From NCBI GenBank assembly GCA_964580675.1, contig CAZOLI010000007.1, positions 52,168-116,167 of the forward strand: a stretch of 64,000 bases of DNA, given 5' to 3'. Position 1 is the stretch's first letter. Each line of letters begins with the position of its first letter. Made by a program: the position numbers and the translations under genes. Source of the stretch: CAZOLI01 sp964580675 (GTDB taxonomy: Bacteria; Planctomycetota; MHYJ01; CAYXQY01). Below are positions 8,397 to 17,173 of this stretch, piece after piece. The notes beneath the pieces are model-generated. The model was not told the origin of the DNA, did not search any database, and was given only the letters and a program-made list of their open reading frames with translations.

Positions 8397-8424
8397 GCCG
8401 ATTGCCCTCACCTTTGGCCGTTCT

Positions 8425-8453
8425 TTGGGTTCCGTACACATATCCCTTACAAT
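8425..8453 (+). promoter_or_regulatory. Predicted promoter of the RND efflux operon
   Basis: TTGGGT (8425-8430) and TACAAT (8448-8453) with a 17-base spacer, about 115 bases before the membrane fusion gene. Confidence 0.4.
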
Positions 8454-8567
8454 AATGAGTTCATTACCCAATATTTAAGGGAAATGGACTGAGCTCTGGC
8501 CCCACGATTCGGATGACCTCGTCGATTTCCTGTCGCATCTCAAACCAAAGCACAGTCACGGGATCGA

Positions 8568-9575
8568 ATGATTTTACGCTGGCGAAAACATATTGCCTGG
8601 GCAATAGTCCTGGGTGTGATTCTGGTTATATCCTGGACCGTCGTATCCTTTTTTCTGTTCGACGAACAACCGGAAGGGCAATCCGTAAAACGGACGGGGG
8701 CGCAGACCAGGACGTCCCGTCCATCCGGTCAAACATCGAACGAGCCGAATGTGCTTATCGGTAACGTCGTACCCGTACGGGAGGCAACGGTTTCCGCCGA
8801 GTTGTCCGGAACTGTTCAAACCCTTCGAATTCGGGAAGGAGACCGAATCAAACCAAACGAGGTACCGGACGAAACAAACCTCGGCCGCCAACTGAACGGC
8901 GGCCCGGTCAAAACCGTAAATGGTTCGTTAAAGATTAACGGGAAGGACGTTCCCCCTTATTCCCCGGAACAGATTCTTCTGAAACTGGACACGTCCAAAA
9001 TTCGAAAACGAGTTCGGGAGCGGTTCCTTCAGTATAAACAGGCGGAACTGATACTGGAAAAATCCCGCCGTGATGCGGATGACATCCGGGAGGCCTACGA
9101 GAAGGGAGGAAAAGGCGGAGCTTACTCCAGAAAAGATTTGGACGACGCGGAACACCGGGTACAAATCAACAAGAAGAAGCAGCAACTGGCCCGTTTGCGT
9201 TACCGGCGATCCCTCGAAAATTTCTACGACGCCTACGTTACTGCTCCTTTTCCCGGAACCATACGGAACGTACACGTCGAAACCGGCGAATCTGTGCAGG
9301 CCGGCACACCCCTATTCACCATTATGGACCTATCCAGTGTGGAAGTGGAATTTTACGTAACGGAAACCATGCTTTCCCGCGTGGACACCTCGGACAAACT
9401 CTCCTTTACCGTGGACTCCGTGGAGAAGCAGAAGGAAACGTATTCCGGAACAGTTGAACGTATTTCCCCGGCCAAAGACAAAAAATATCATCGCTACAGA
9501 GTGGTCCTTTCACTGAAAAATCCCGGGCGGACCCTGTATCCGGACATGATCTGTCGCATCCGGTTACCGAACTGA
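8568..9575 (+). CDS. RND efflux periplasmic adaptor (membrane fusion protein)
   Basis: The 335-residue protein has an N-terminal membrane anchor (about 9-31), then the two lipoyl half-motifs typical of HlyD/AcrA adaptors: VPVREATVSAELSGTVQTL (about 69-87) and YDAYVTAPFPGTIRNVHVETGESVQAG (about 223-249). Between them lies a charged coiled coil (RVRERFLQYKQAELILEKSRRD). The adaptor links the inner membrane pump to an outer membrane channel. A 30-40-residue insertion after the first half-motif (around 100-135, VNGSLKINGKDVPPYSPEQ) is unusual but is seen in some adaptors of uncultured lineages. It is followed about 110 bases later by the RND pump gene. No TolC-like channel gene is nearby. Confidence 0.85.
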   Translation: MILRWRKHIAWAIVLGVILVISWTVVSFFLFDEQPEGQSVKRTGAQTRTSRPSGQTSNEPNVLIGNVVPVREATVSAELSGTVQTLRIREGDRIKPNEVPDETNLGRQLNGGPVKTVNGSLKINGKDVPPYSPEQILLKLDTSKIRKRVRERFLQYKQAELILEKSRRDADDIREAYEKGGKGGAYSRKDLDDAEHRVQINKKKQQLARLRYRRSLENFYDAYVTAPFPGTIRNVHVETGESVQAGTPLFTIMDLSSVEVEFYVTETMLSRVDTSDKLSFTVDSVEKQKETYSGTVERISPAKDKKYHRYRVVLSLKNPGRTLYPDMICRIRLPN

Positions 9576-9682
9576 AACCAACCGGTAAAAAGAAACAACC
9601 GATGAGATCCGTTCCCCTTGAGGTCAGACCCGGAATAAACGTCGCTTGAGGTAAAAACCAGAACTGCTATCGGGAAGACCCG

Positions 9683-12600
9683 ATGAAACTATCAAAATTC
9701 TCCGTTTCCCAGTCCGTTCTTGTGAATATGCTGGCTCTCGTGTTCCTGGTCTGGGGTGCGTATTGTTACAAAAACATGACCCAGGAGGTCATGCCGCAGA
9801 TCCCCCTGAAGATTGCCTCCGTCACCACGATCTATCCTGGAGCCTCCCCTGACGAAGTAGAGGAAACAGTCACCATCCCCATCGAAGAAGAACTGGAAGG
9901 CATTCAGGACATCGATTTTGTTCATTCCATATCCACGCAGGGACGTTCCCTGGTGCTGATCCAGTTCAGGGATTACGTCGAGGACATGTCGGAGAAAGTA
10001 CGGCGAATTGATCAGCACGTAAACCGCGCAATCCCCGACCTTCCGGACCAGGCCGAAGAACCTCTTGTAACCGAACACGATTACGTTATTCCCGCCATCA
10101 ACATCGCCATTGGTGGTGATGCAAACCGGGAGACCATCAAGGAGGAAGCCGAAACCATCAAAAAAAGCGTCGAACGCCTCAAAGGCGTCGCATCCGTCAC
10201 GATGACGGGGGTATCGGATCGGGAAATTAAGATATCCGTGGACCCGATACGCATGGAGGCTTACAACCTCGACCTCGAATCAATCTCCCGGGCCATTTCC
10301 TCAGCAAACTCAAACCTTCCCGCCGGCAGTGTGCAGGCGGACCGAGGAGAGGTCCTTGTCCTGACAGAAGGTGAATTTTCGTCGCTGGAGGACATTCGTA
10401 ACACGGTGGTTCATACCGGGGAGGAGGGATCCACAATTCGTGTTCGGGACGTGGCCCGGAAGGTGACGTACGGTTTTGAAAACCGGGATTACATTTCACG
10501 GATCAATGGCCGCCGTTCGGCCGGCCTCCTGGTAAACAAATCCACAAACGGAGACACAATTCGGATCACGGACCAGGTCCAGGACATCATCGAGAAGCGT
10601 CGGAAGCGCAGTCAGAAGGGTCTCGAGATCTCCACATACAACGACACGAGCAAATACATCCGGCGCCGTCTGAGCACGATGAACCGAAGCCTGCTGTGGG
10701 GACTCGGCCTGGTGATGGTTGTCCTGTTGTTGTTCCTGGAGTGGCGAATCGCCGTCATGACCGCCCTGGGTATTCCGGTTTCCCTCGGGTTCGCAATGAT
10801 CATCCATTACTGGATGGGGGGAACCGCGAACATGATTGCGATCTTCTCGTTCATCGTGGTGATCGGCGTCATCGTTGATGACGCAATTATCGTTGCCGAA
10901 AACTGTTTTCGATACCTCGAAAAGAACCTGACCCCGATCCAGGCGGCGGTTGTCGGAACGTCGGAAGTTTTCTGGCCGGTCGTACTGGCGGTCTCCACCA
11001 ACATTGCCGCTTTCCTGCCCCTGCTCCTGATCGAAGGACGAATCGGGGATTTTTCCCGAATCATCCCGCTGATTGCAACCTTTGCCTTTGTCGGTTCGCT
11101 TATTGAAGTGTTTCTCGTCCTCCCTTCTCATATATCGGATTTCGTTCGACGACCGGCCGGAGAACAGAACCGTCCTGTCTTACGTCGTGCTCTGTGGGTG
11201 TACCGGTATCTGTTAAAGAATGCTCTCCGTTACCGGTACACGTTTGTAACCATTTTCCTGGTACTGACCACCGGAACAATTTACCTGGCCTTCACGCAGA
11301 TGGATGTGGTGTTCTTCAAGCAATCATACCTTGATTATTTTCGAGTTGAAGTAAAGACGGACGAAACATTCGGTCTCGACGACACGGAAAAGGTGGTCAA
11401 GAAACTGGAGGAGGAACTCAGAAACGGATTGCCGGCAAACGCCATAAAATCCACCGTTTCGGTCATCGGGCGTTCGGCCGGGCGCTCGGGGTTTTCTCGA
11501 TCCCGGACCAATCTCGCAACGATGACCGTGGACCTGACGGAGGAATTCGCGCGTAACAAAAATCGTGAGGAAATTCTTTCACTGGCCCGGAACACCGTCA
11601 CGAATGGTTCCGACATCAAGACCATACGCTTTCACGGCCAAAAAGGAGGGCCCCCGGAAGGCCGGGACATTCACGTTGAGATCTCCGGACCGGATCTACA
11701 GAAATGCCGGGAGATCGCGGAAGAAACGGTACGGGTTTTGACAAAACAACCCGGAACCGCCGACGTCCACACCAATTACGAAAGAGGCAAAAAGCAACTC
11801 CGAATACAGCCGGACCGTCCGAGAGCTTCCTATTACGGCGTGACAACAAGGAAAATATCCCGAGCCGTCCGCGGCAAATACAGGGGGCTTGACAGCGGTC
11901 AGGTTCACTGGCAGGAAAACAACCTGGATGTCGTGGTCGATGGCGGAGGGGAATCAAATTTACAACCGGAGGAACTGCGCCGATTAACGGTTCAGTCCCC
12001 AATGGGAACCCAGGTACCGCTTGATTACCTGGTTTCCCTTGACTGGCAACAGCGTGCCGGGGCAAGGACCCGGTATAACGGCCGTCCAACTGTTACCGTC
12101 TACGGAAACGTCAACGAAAACCAGACCACCGTTCAGAAGGTGCTGGCCCCGGCCAAAAAAATGCTTTCCCAACGAACGAAGCAACACCCCGACTACAACG
12201 TGAAATACTCCGGTGGAGACGAGGACATTAACAAAATGGTTCGTTCATTGAGCCGGGCGGGGGCCGTAGCTCTTTTTATTATTTTTCTTCTGATGGCCAC
12301 CCTCTTTCGAAACGTTCTTCATCCCGTAATTATCATGTTTACCGTGCCTTTCGCGGTGGTTGGCATTGTGCTTGGAATGGTACTGGCCGGTGAACCGCTA
12401 AGTTTCATGTCGCTTATGGGAACCGTTGCCGTGGCCGGTGTCATCGTCAACGACAGCATGATCCTCCTGGATTTTGCAAACCGGTCCAGAGTGAAGGGAA
12501 ATGGTCTTCTATATGCGTTGATGCGGGCCGGATCCATCCGGTTTCGACCCGTTATTCTCACCACCATCACGACGATCTGCGGGTTGCTTCCTCTCGTTCT

Positions 12601-12802
12601 TGGCGTTTCCGGACAGGAGGAACTCCTGATTCCGATGGCGCTATCCATTATCTGGGGAATGGGATTCGGTACCATTCTGACGTTATTGGTAATTCCGAGT
12701 CTCTACCATATCACGGCGGACGTCTACGGATACCTGGAACGTGATCCGCTCCAGGTCGCCCGGCGTATTCAGGAGGAATTGGACGACATCCAGATGCCAT
12801 GA
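9683..12802 (+). CDS. RND-family efflux transporter (AcrB/MdtB-like)
   Basis: The 1039-residue protein has the full RND architecture: an N-terminal helix, a large periplasmic loop, a helix bundle, a second loop and a second bundle. Proton-relay residues are visible in VIGVIVDDAIIVAENC (about residues 393-408), the TM4 DD pair typical of hydrophobe/amphiphile pumps. The C-terminal half carries GVIVNDSMILLDFANR and PVILTTITTICGLLPLVLG, the TM10/TM11-type motifs. It is a proton-driven exporter of hydrophobic compounds; the substrate is not predictable. GGGA is placed before the ATG. The last four bases (ATGA) overlap the start of the FliG-like gene, so the two are translationally coupled. Confidence 0.93.
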   Translation: MKLSKFSVSQSVLVNMLALVFLVWGAYCYKNMTQEVMPQIPLKIASVTTIYPGASPDEVEETVTIPIEEELEGIQDIDFVHSISTQGRSLVLIQFRDYVEDMSEKVRRIDQHVNRAIPDLPDQAEEPLVTEHDYVIPAINIAIGGDANRETIKEEAETIKKSVERLKGVASVTMTGVSDREIKISVDPIRMEAYNLDLESISRAISSANSNLPAGSVQADRGEVLVLTEGEFSSLEDIRNTVVHTGEEGSTIRVRDVARKVTYGFENRDYISRINGRRSAGLLVNKSTNGDTIRITDQVQDIIEKRRKRSQKGLEISTYNDTSKYIRRRLSTMNRSLLWGLGLVMVVLLLFLEWRIAVMTALGIPVSLGFAMIIHYWMGGTANMIAIFSFIVVIGVIVDDAIIVAENCFRYLEKNLTPIQAAVVGTSEVFWPVVLAVSTNIAAFLPLLLIEGRIGDFSRIIPLIATFAFVGSLIEVFLVLPSHISDFVRRPAGEQNRPVLRRALWVYRYLLKNALRYRYTFVTIFLVLTTGTIYLAFTQMDVVFFKQSYLDYFRVEVKTDETFGLDDTEKVVKKLEEELRNGLPANAIKSTVSVIGRSAGRSGFSRSRTNLATMTVDLTEEFARNKNREEILSLARNTVTNGSDIKTIRFHGQKGGPPEGRDIHVEISGPDLQKCREIAEETVRVLTKQPGTADVHTNYERGKKQLRIQPDRPRASYYGVTTRKISRAVRGKYRGLDSGQVHWQENNLDVVVDGGGESNLQPEELRRLTVQSPMGTQVPLDYLVSLDWQQRAGARTRYNGRPTVTVYGNVNENQTTVQKVLAPAKKMLSQRTKQHPDYNVKYSGGDEDINKMVRSLSRAGAVALFIIFLLMATLFRNVLHPVIIMFTVPFAVVGIVLGMVLAGEPLSFMSLMGTVAVAGVIVNDSMILLDFANRSRVKGNGLLYALMRAGSIRFRPVILTTITTICGLLPLVLGVSGQEELLIPMALSIIWGMGFGTILTLLVIPSLYHITADVYGYLERDPLQVARRIQEELDDIQMP

Positions 12803-13461
12803 ACCCGAACCTGAACAGACTTTTATCAATGGATGACACGGTTCTGCAGAGCCGGCTTCTGAACGTGCCTGAAGTCGTGATCGCAAGAGTCCTGCTGGAC
12901 ACCTCCGGCGACGTCGAAAACAAGATCCTGAACAACGTATCCGAGCGCCGGCAATCGACCATCGAACGGGAAAAACAGAAGCAGCAAAACCTCGATTCCC
13001 GATCCATACGAGCGGCCCAAAAACGAATGCTGAAAGCGGTACTCAAAGAACCTCCTCCGGGGGCAGATGAAGATTCCCGAAAACAAACAGAGGGCAATCA
13101 AGGACCCGCTGCGTCGGGATCCACATTTCGCCGGGCCGTTGAACAATGTGAGGAACTCCTGAACGAACCGGGACAGATCAAAAAAAAACGGCGCGCAATT
13201 CTGAAACTCTGTGAATTGTTCCCGACTTCCGAGGAGGACCACAACCGGGTCAAAGAACTGGTTCAAAAACGGCTGGAATCATCCGCCAACCAGTTTATTG
13301 TTGAAAAGAACACGGAACAACGGAAAATGGAGGAATTGTTCCAGAAACTGGATCAAAGCAACGACGCATATCAAAATGCACAGGACCACCGGCAGACCCT
13401 TATCACCGGTTCGCTTGTAAAGGTCCTGCTTCGGGAAACCACTGAGGAACAGGAAAATTAA
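12799..13461 (+). CDS. FliG-like domain protein coupled to the RND pump
   Basis: The start overlaps the pump stop by 4 bases (ATGA). The first ~75 residues contain MDDTVLQSRLLNVPEVVIA, then DVENKILNNVSERRQST and later RAAQKRMLKAVL. This is the pattern of the middle/C-terminal ARM-type domain of the flagellar switch protein FliG (MDDRxLQ..LREVD, KxKILxNMSxRAA). The rest (about 80-220) is a charged, helix-rich, probably coiled-coil region with no recognised domain and no membrane segment. No flagellar genes occur in the window. Function unknown: it may be a cytoplasmic accessory of the pump, or an unrelated protein that only shares the operon. The similarity is by eye and needs profile confirmation. 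Confidence 0.65.
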   Translation: MNPNLNRLLSMDDTVLQSRLLNVPEVVIARVLLDTSGDVENKILNNVSERRQSTIEREKQKQQNLDSRSIRAAQKRMLKAVLKEPPPGADEDSRKQTEGNQGPAASGSTFRRAVEQCEELLNEPGQIKKKRRAILKLCELFPTSEEDHNRVKELVQKRLESSANQFIVEKNTEQRKMEELFQKLDQSNDAYQNAQDHRQTLITGSLVKVLLRETTEEQEN

Positions 13462-13467
13462 CCATCC

Positions 13468-13496
13468 TTGAGGCCCCGGCCCGATGATCGTAAAAT
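13468..13496 (+). promoter_or_regulatory. Predicted promoter of the SNF2 helicase gene
   Basis: TTGAGG (13468-13473) and TAAAAT (13491-13496) with a 17-base spacer, 50 bases before the GTG start. The short frame MNTHPNLP, 13524-13550, lies between them and its TGA overlaps the GTG. Confidence 0.5.
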
Positions 13497-13546
13497 AAAG
13501 TAATTGGCCATCCTGACCTGAAAATGAATACACATCCAAATTTGCC

Positions 13547-16500
13547 GTGAGTTCCAGAACGGAAAACTTCGATCCGGTATTCTACCGACTCTCCGGCCAG
13601 ACCCGGAACGCGCTGTTAAACGAAGGCATACAGCGACTTGAGGACCTTGTAAATGTCCCGCCCTCCCAACTAACCGAAATCAAGAAAATCGGGGCCAAGC
13701 GGAAAGAGGAAATTCTGGACATGCTTGATCGCCTGGACCTTGCTCCCGGAATGAACCTCCGGACCTCGCCGGATGCCGACCATCCATTAATGACGGACCG
13801 TATTCGAAATTTGCTCGAAACCATTAAGGAAAAAACCAGACACTGGAACCAGGGCGTGGAGTACCTGAAAAAGGAGCGGGTCGCGACCCTTCGATCACAG
13901 AACGGACAGGTGACCTCCCGGGTACGCGGAACGGAGATGTACAACGTGGAGATTGACATGGAATCGCCGGAGTGGGAGTGCAGCTGTCCGTCCCACGATT
14001 ACTGGGGCCCCTGCAAACACATCATCGCGTCGGCCCTCTACATGGCCGAACGCCGGCGCCTGAAAAACCTCGAAAAGGAAAAACTCGACGAATCACGTCT
14101 GGAACGCATCGTAAAAAACCTCGAGGAAGACAAAAAGGACAGGCAGGAAGAGAAATCCGGCGCCATTCATTACGTCCTCATGAAGGATCGTGAGGGAGAA
14201 TGGCGAATCGTCGCGTATATCGGACCGGAGGATTTTGACAAATCCATCCGGGACCTGTCCCGCCTGCAGTACGAAAACATTGAAAACCCCTCATTACCGG
14301 CGGACGAAATTGATCGTGTGATACTGGAACGGCTGAGCCTCGATTACCAGCGAAACGACGTACTGAAGAAAACCGATTCCCCCTCGCCGATGGGGGATGT
14401 GCTTTCACTTATGGAAGACCGGAACCTCTGGTTGAGTCAAACCGGCGAGGAGAAGCAAAAACTCAACGTTTCACCAAATTCGCTGAACCTTCGCGTACAC
14501 CTGAAAAGTCCATCGGACGAGGACCGTATTCCCGGTCAGCGGATTGCCCTGCTTCTCCAGGTAAAATTACAGAACGACGACTTAACCCTTTCCCCGGAAA
14601 ACGTGAAAGTGATCTGTGAACGTCCACTCTGGATCCTCCACGAACAGACCTTATACCGGGTGCGGGGACGACGAAACACGGCCCGGTTACTTAAAGAATT
14701 TCCCTCCGAACGCCTCCGGATCAAGAAACAGAACGTGGAAAACTTCTGCAGAAACATATATCCATCCCTGAACCGGGCGGGCGTTCCGATCTCCTTTGAG
14801 GATGAGCAGTTTGAGACCCGGGAGGGAGATCCCACCGGTCACGTGTTCCTCCACGAACAGAACAGACGGCTGATCGTTGAATTTAAACCCGCCTACGACG
14901 GCACGGCGGTTCCGTACGGAGGCGGTAATGAAATCCTTCTCCCCCCCGGTGACCGGGAAGCGGAGGAGGCCTCCACCGATCGCTACATTCTGTTGAAACG
15001 GAACCGGAAAAAAGAAGAACAGCTCCGGGACGAACTTGAGGAAACGGGACTTCGTCCCGAGAAGATGGTGGAATCGGACGGACCCTGCCTTACACCGGAG
15101 GAGGATCCGCTTGAATGGTTAATGGACGACCTGAACGACCTGCCGGAGGACCGGTTCGAGGTCTTCGGGGAGGAACAGCTGGAGGAACACCAGCGTCCCA
15201 TCTCTCCCGACGAAACGGAACTTTCCGTTTCCAGCAACGTGGACTGGTTTGAACTGGAAGGCCACGTAACCTTCGACGATCATCAAATTCCCCTGGCCGA
15301 ACTCCGGGAGGCCATGGAGAACAATCAGAGATACGTAAAATTGTCCGACGGGCGGCGGGGGGAGATTCCGGAAGAATGGATCGAAAAGTTTTCCGGCATC
15401 CTGGAGATGGGACGGGAAAAAGGAGAAAAACTGCAGATGCCGTCGGCGTCTGTACCGGTTCTCGACCGGATGCTTGATGAAGTGGACAATTCCTCCGTCG
15501 ACGAACAATTCCAGGAAGCCCGCAGGCGATTTGACGAGTTTTCCCGAATCGAGGACGTGAAACCACCGGCGGAGTTCATGGGAGACCTGCGCCCCTATCA
15601 ACTCGGTGGCCTGTCCTGGCTGTTATTTCTGCGAAAACACGGTTTTGGGGGCATACTTGCGGACGATATGGGTCTGGGGAAAACCGTCCAGGTACTTGCC
15701 CTTTTCCAGAAAATAAAAGAACAATCCGGTGAATTTCCCCAGTCACTGATCGTTGCCCCTCGATCCGTGCTAAACAACTGGGATCGGGAGGCGCAGAAAT
15801 TCGTGCCGGATCTGCCGGTGTACATCCACCATGGTTCCAGCCGGATAAAATCCGATCGGGAGTGGCCCACCGTAAACGGCATGGCCGTAACCACGTACGC
15901 AACCATGAGGCGGGACGTGGAATGGCTGCGCAACATCACCTTCGACTACGCGGTCCTTGACGAATCACAGGCCATTCGAAACCCCGAAACAAAGACGTCA
16001 AAAGCGGCACGGCTCCTGGAGGCAAAACACAAAATCTGCCTGAGCGGAACCCCCGTTCAGAACACCACGATGGACCTGTGGCCCCAGTTCGAATTCCTGA
16101 ATCCCGGATTCCTTGGTTCTCAAACAAGATTCCAGAACACGGTTGTGAAGCGAATTGAAAAACACGGGGATGAAGAAGCTTCGGAGTGGCTCCGGAAAAT
16201 GGTGGATCCCTTTATGCTACGACGCACAAAAGATCGGGTGGAAAAGGATCTCCCCTCCCTGACGGAATCAAAGCTGGACTGTCCGATGGGGCCGGAACAG
16301 AGAAGGGTGTACGAGGAAATCCGACGTACCTATCGCGCGGCCCTGGAAGACGACGACGCACAATCCAATCAGGAACTGCGTTTCAAAACCCTGGAAGGAT
16401 TGACACGCCTGCGTCAGGTGTGCTGTCACCCCGGTCTCGTTGGGAACGAATCCGGTGAATCGGCAAAAATTAAACGATTTCGGGAGCTGGCCCGGGAGAT

Positions 16501-16975
16501 CATTCAGGAAAATCACCGCATCCTCGTCTTCTCTCAATTTGTGCAGTTTCTGCAACGAATTGAGTCGGTTGTGGAGGAGATGGGCTGGCGGTACGAATAC
16601 CTGGATGGACAAACTCGAAACCGGCATGAACGCGTGGAAAATTTTCAGAGCAACGATGACATTCCACTGTTCCTGATCAGTCTGAAAGCCGGCGGTGAGG
16701 GATTAAACCTTACCGGAGCGGATTATGTTCTCCTCATGGATCCCTGGTGGAACCCGGCCGTTGAAAAACAGGCCACGGATCGTACGCATCGAATTGGACA
16801 GGACAGCCGGGTCTTTGTGTACCGACTTCTCTGTCCCGACACCATTGAAGAAAAAATCCTCGAACTTCAGGAACAGAAACTTGAAATGGCGGAAAACATC
16901 ATTCAGCCCGAGGCGGGACTGTTCAAGGAACTGAGCCGGGAGGACATCACGTATCTTTTCGATCCCGCGGAGTAA
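13547..16975 (+). CDS. SWI2/SNF2 helicase with SWIM zinc finger and N-terminal HhH domain
   Basis: This 1142-residue protein starts at a GTG. Residues about 15-70 form a helix-hairpin-helix domain (LVNVPPSQLTEIKKIGAKR) that resembles the RNA polymerase alpha C-terminal domain. A SWIM zinc finger follows (about 143-158, CSCPSHDYWGPCKH). The SNF2 ATPase carries ADDMGLGKT (Walker A, about 703-711), LDESQAIRN (motif II, about 804), LSGTPVQN and, near the end, AGGEGLNLTGADYVLLMDPW with TDRTHRIGQ. Such proteins are ATP-driven DNA translocases that remodel protein-DNA complexes or help recycle RNA polymerase. The central 500 residues are acidic and of unknown fold, as in other bacterial SWIM-SNF2 proteins. 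Its exact role cannot be told from sequence. Confidence 0.85.
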   Translation: MSSRTENFDPVFYRLSGQTRNALLNEGIQRLEDLVNVPPSQLTEIKKIGAKRKEEILDMLDRLDLAPGMNLRTSPDADHPLMTDRIRNLLETIKEKTRHWNQGVEYLKKERVATLRSQNGQVTSRVRGTEMYNVEIDMESPEWECSCPSHDYWGPCKHIIASALYMAERRRLKNLEKEKLDESRLERIVKNLEEDKKDRQEEKSGAIHYVLMKDREGEWRIVAYIGPEDFDKSIRDLSRLQYENIENPSLPADEIDRVILERLSLDYQRNDVLKKTDSPSPMGDVLSLMEDRNLWLSQTGEEKQKLNVSPNSLNLRVHLKSPSDEDRIPGQRIALLLQVKLQNDDLTLSPENVKVICERPLWILHEQTLYRVRGRRNTARLLKEFPSERLRIKKQNVENFCRNIYPSLNRAGVPISFEDEQFETREGDPTGHVFLHEQNRRLIVEFKPAYDGTAVPYGGGNEILLPPGDREAEEASTDRYILLKRNRKKEEQLRDELEETGLRPEKMVESDGPCLTPEEDPLEWLMDDLNDLPEDRFEVFGEEQLEEHQRPISPDETELSVSSNVDWFELEGHVTFDDHQIPLAELREAMENNQRYVKLSDGRRGEIPEEWIEKFSGILEMGREKGEKLQMPSASVPVLDRMLDEVDNSSVDEQFQEARRRFDEFSRIEDVKPPAEFMGDLRPYQLGGLSWLLFLRKHGFGGILADDMGLGKTVQVLALFQKIKEQSGEFPQSLIVAPRSVLNNWDREAQKFVPDLPVYIHHGSSRIKSDREWPTVNGMAVTTYATMRRDVEWLRNITFDYAVLDESQAIRNPETKTSKAARLLEAKHKICLSGTPVQNTTMDLWPQFEFLNPGFLGSQTRFQNTVVKRIEKHGDEEASEWLRKMVDPFMLRRTKDRVEKDLPSLTESKLDCPMGPEQRRVYEEIRRTYRAALEDDDAQSNQELRFKTLEGLTRLRQVCCHPGLVGNESGESAKIKRFRELAREIIQENHRILVFSQFVQFLQRIESVVEEMGWRYEYLDGQTRNRHERVENFQSNDDIPLFLISLKAGGEGLNLTGADYVLLMDPWWNPAVEKQATDRTHRIGQDSRVFVYRLLCPDTIEEKILELQEQKLEMAENIIQPEAGLFKELSREDITYLFDPAE

Positions 16976-17078
16976 TGGCTTGCAAATGGATGTTCGCCGG
17001 GAAACCGGAATGTTCCGGGGTCCTCCCGGGCCAGAATTGTTCCACGAAAAGCCGTCCGATCCTCTTCCGCGGTATTAT

Positions 17079-17107
17079 TTGAATAGGAAATAGCGGGGTG
17101 CTAATAT
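17079..17107 (+). promoter_or_regulatory. Predicted promoter of dnaB
   Basis: TTGAAT (17079-17084) and TAATAT (17102-17107) with a 17-base spacer, about 65 bases before the start codon. Confidence 0.5.
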
Positions 17108-17173
17108 TGAGGCTGTTGTATCATCGGAGGGTTCCGCGGATTTTTTTCACAGTAATCACGAGGAGAGGGGACC

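Noticed and set aside
10496..11131. Long open frame on the minus strand inside the RND pump gene (211 codons)
   Set aside because: It is fully inside a strongly conserved gene, has no ribosome binding site or family motif, and is a frame shadow.
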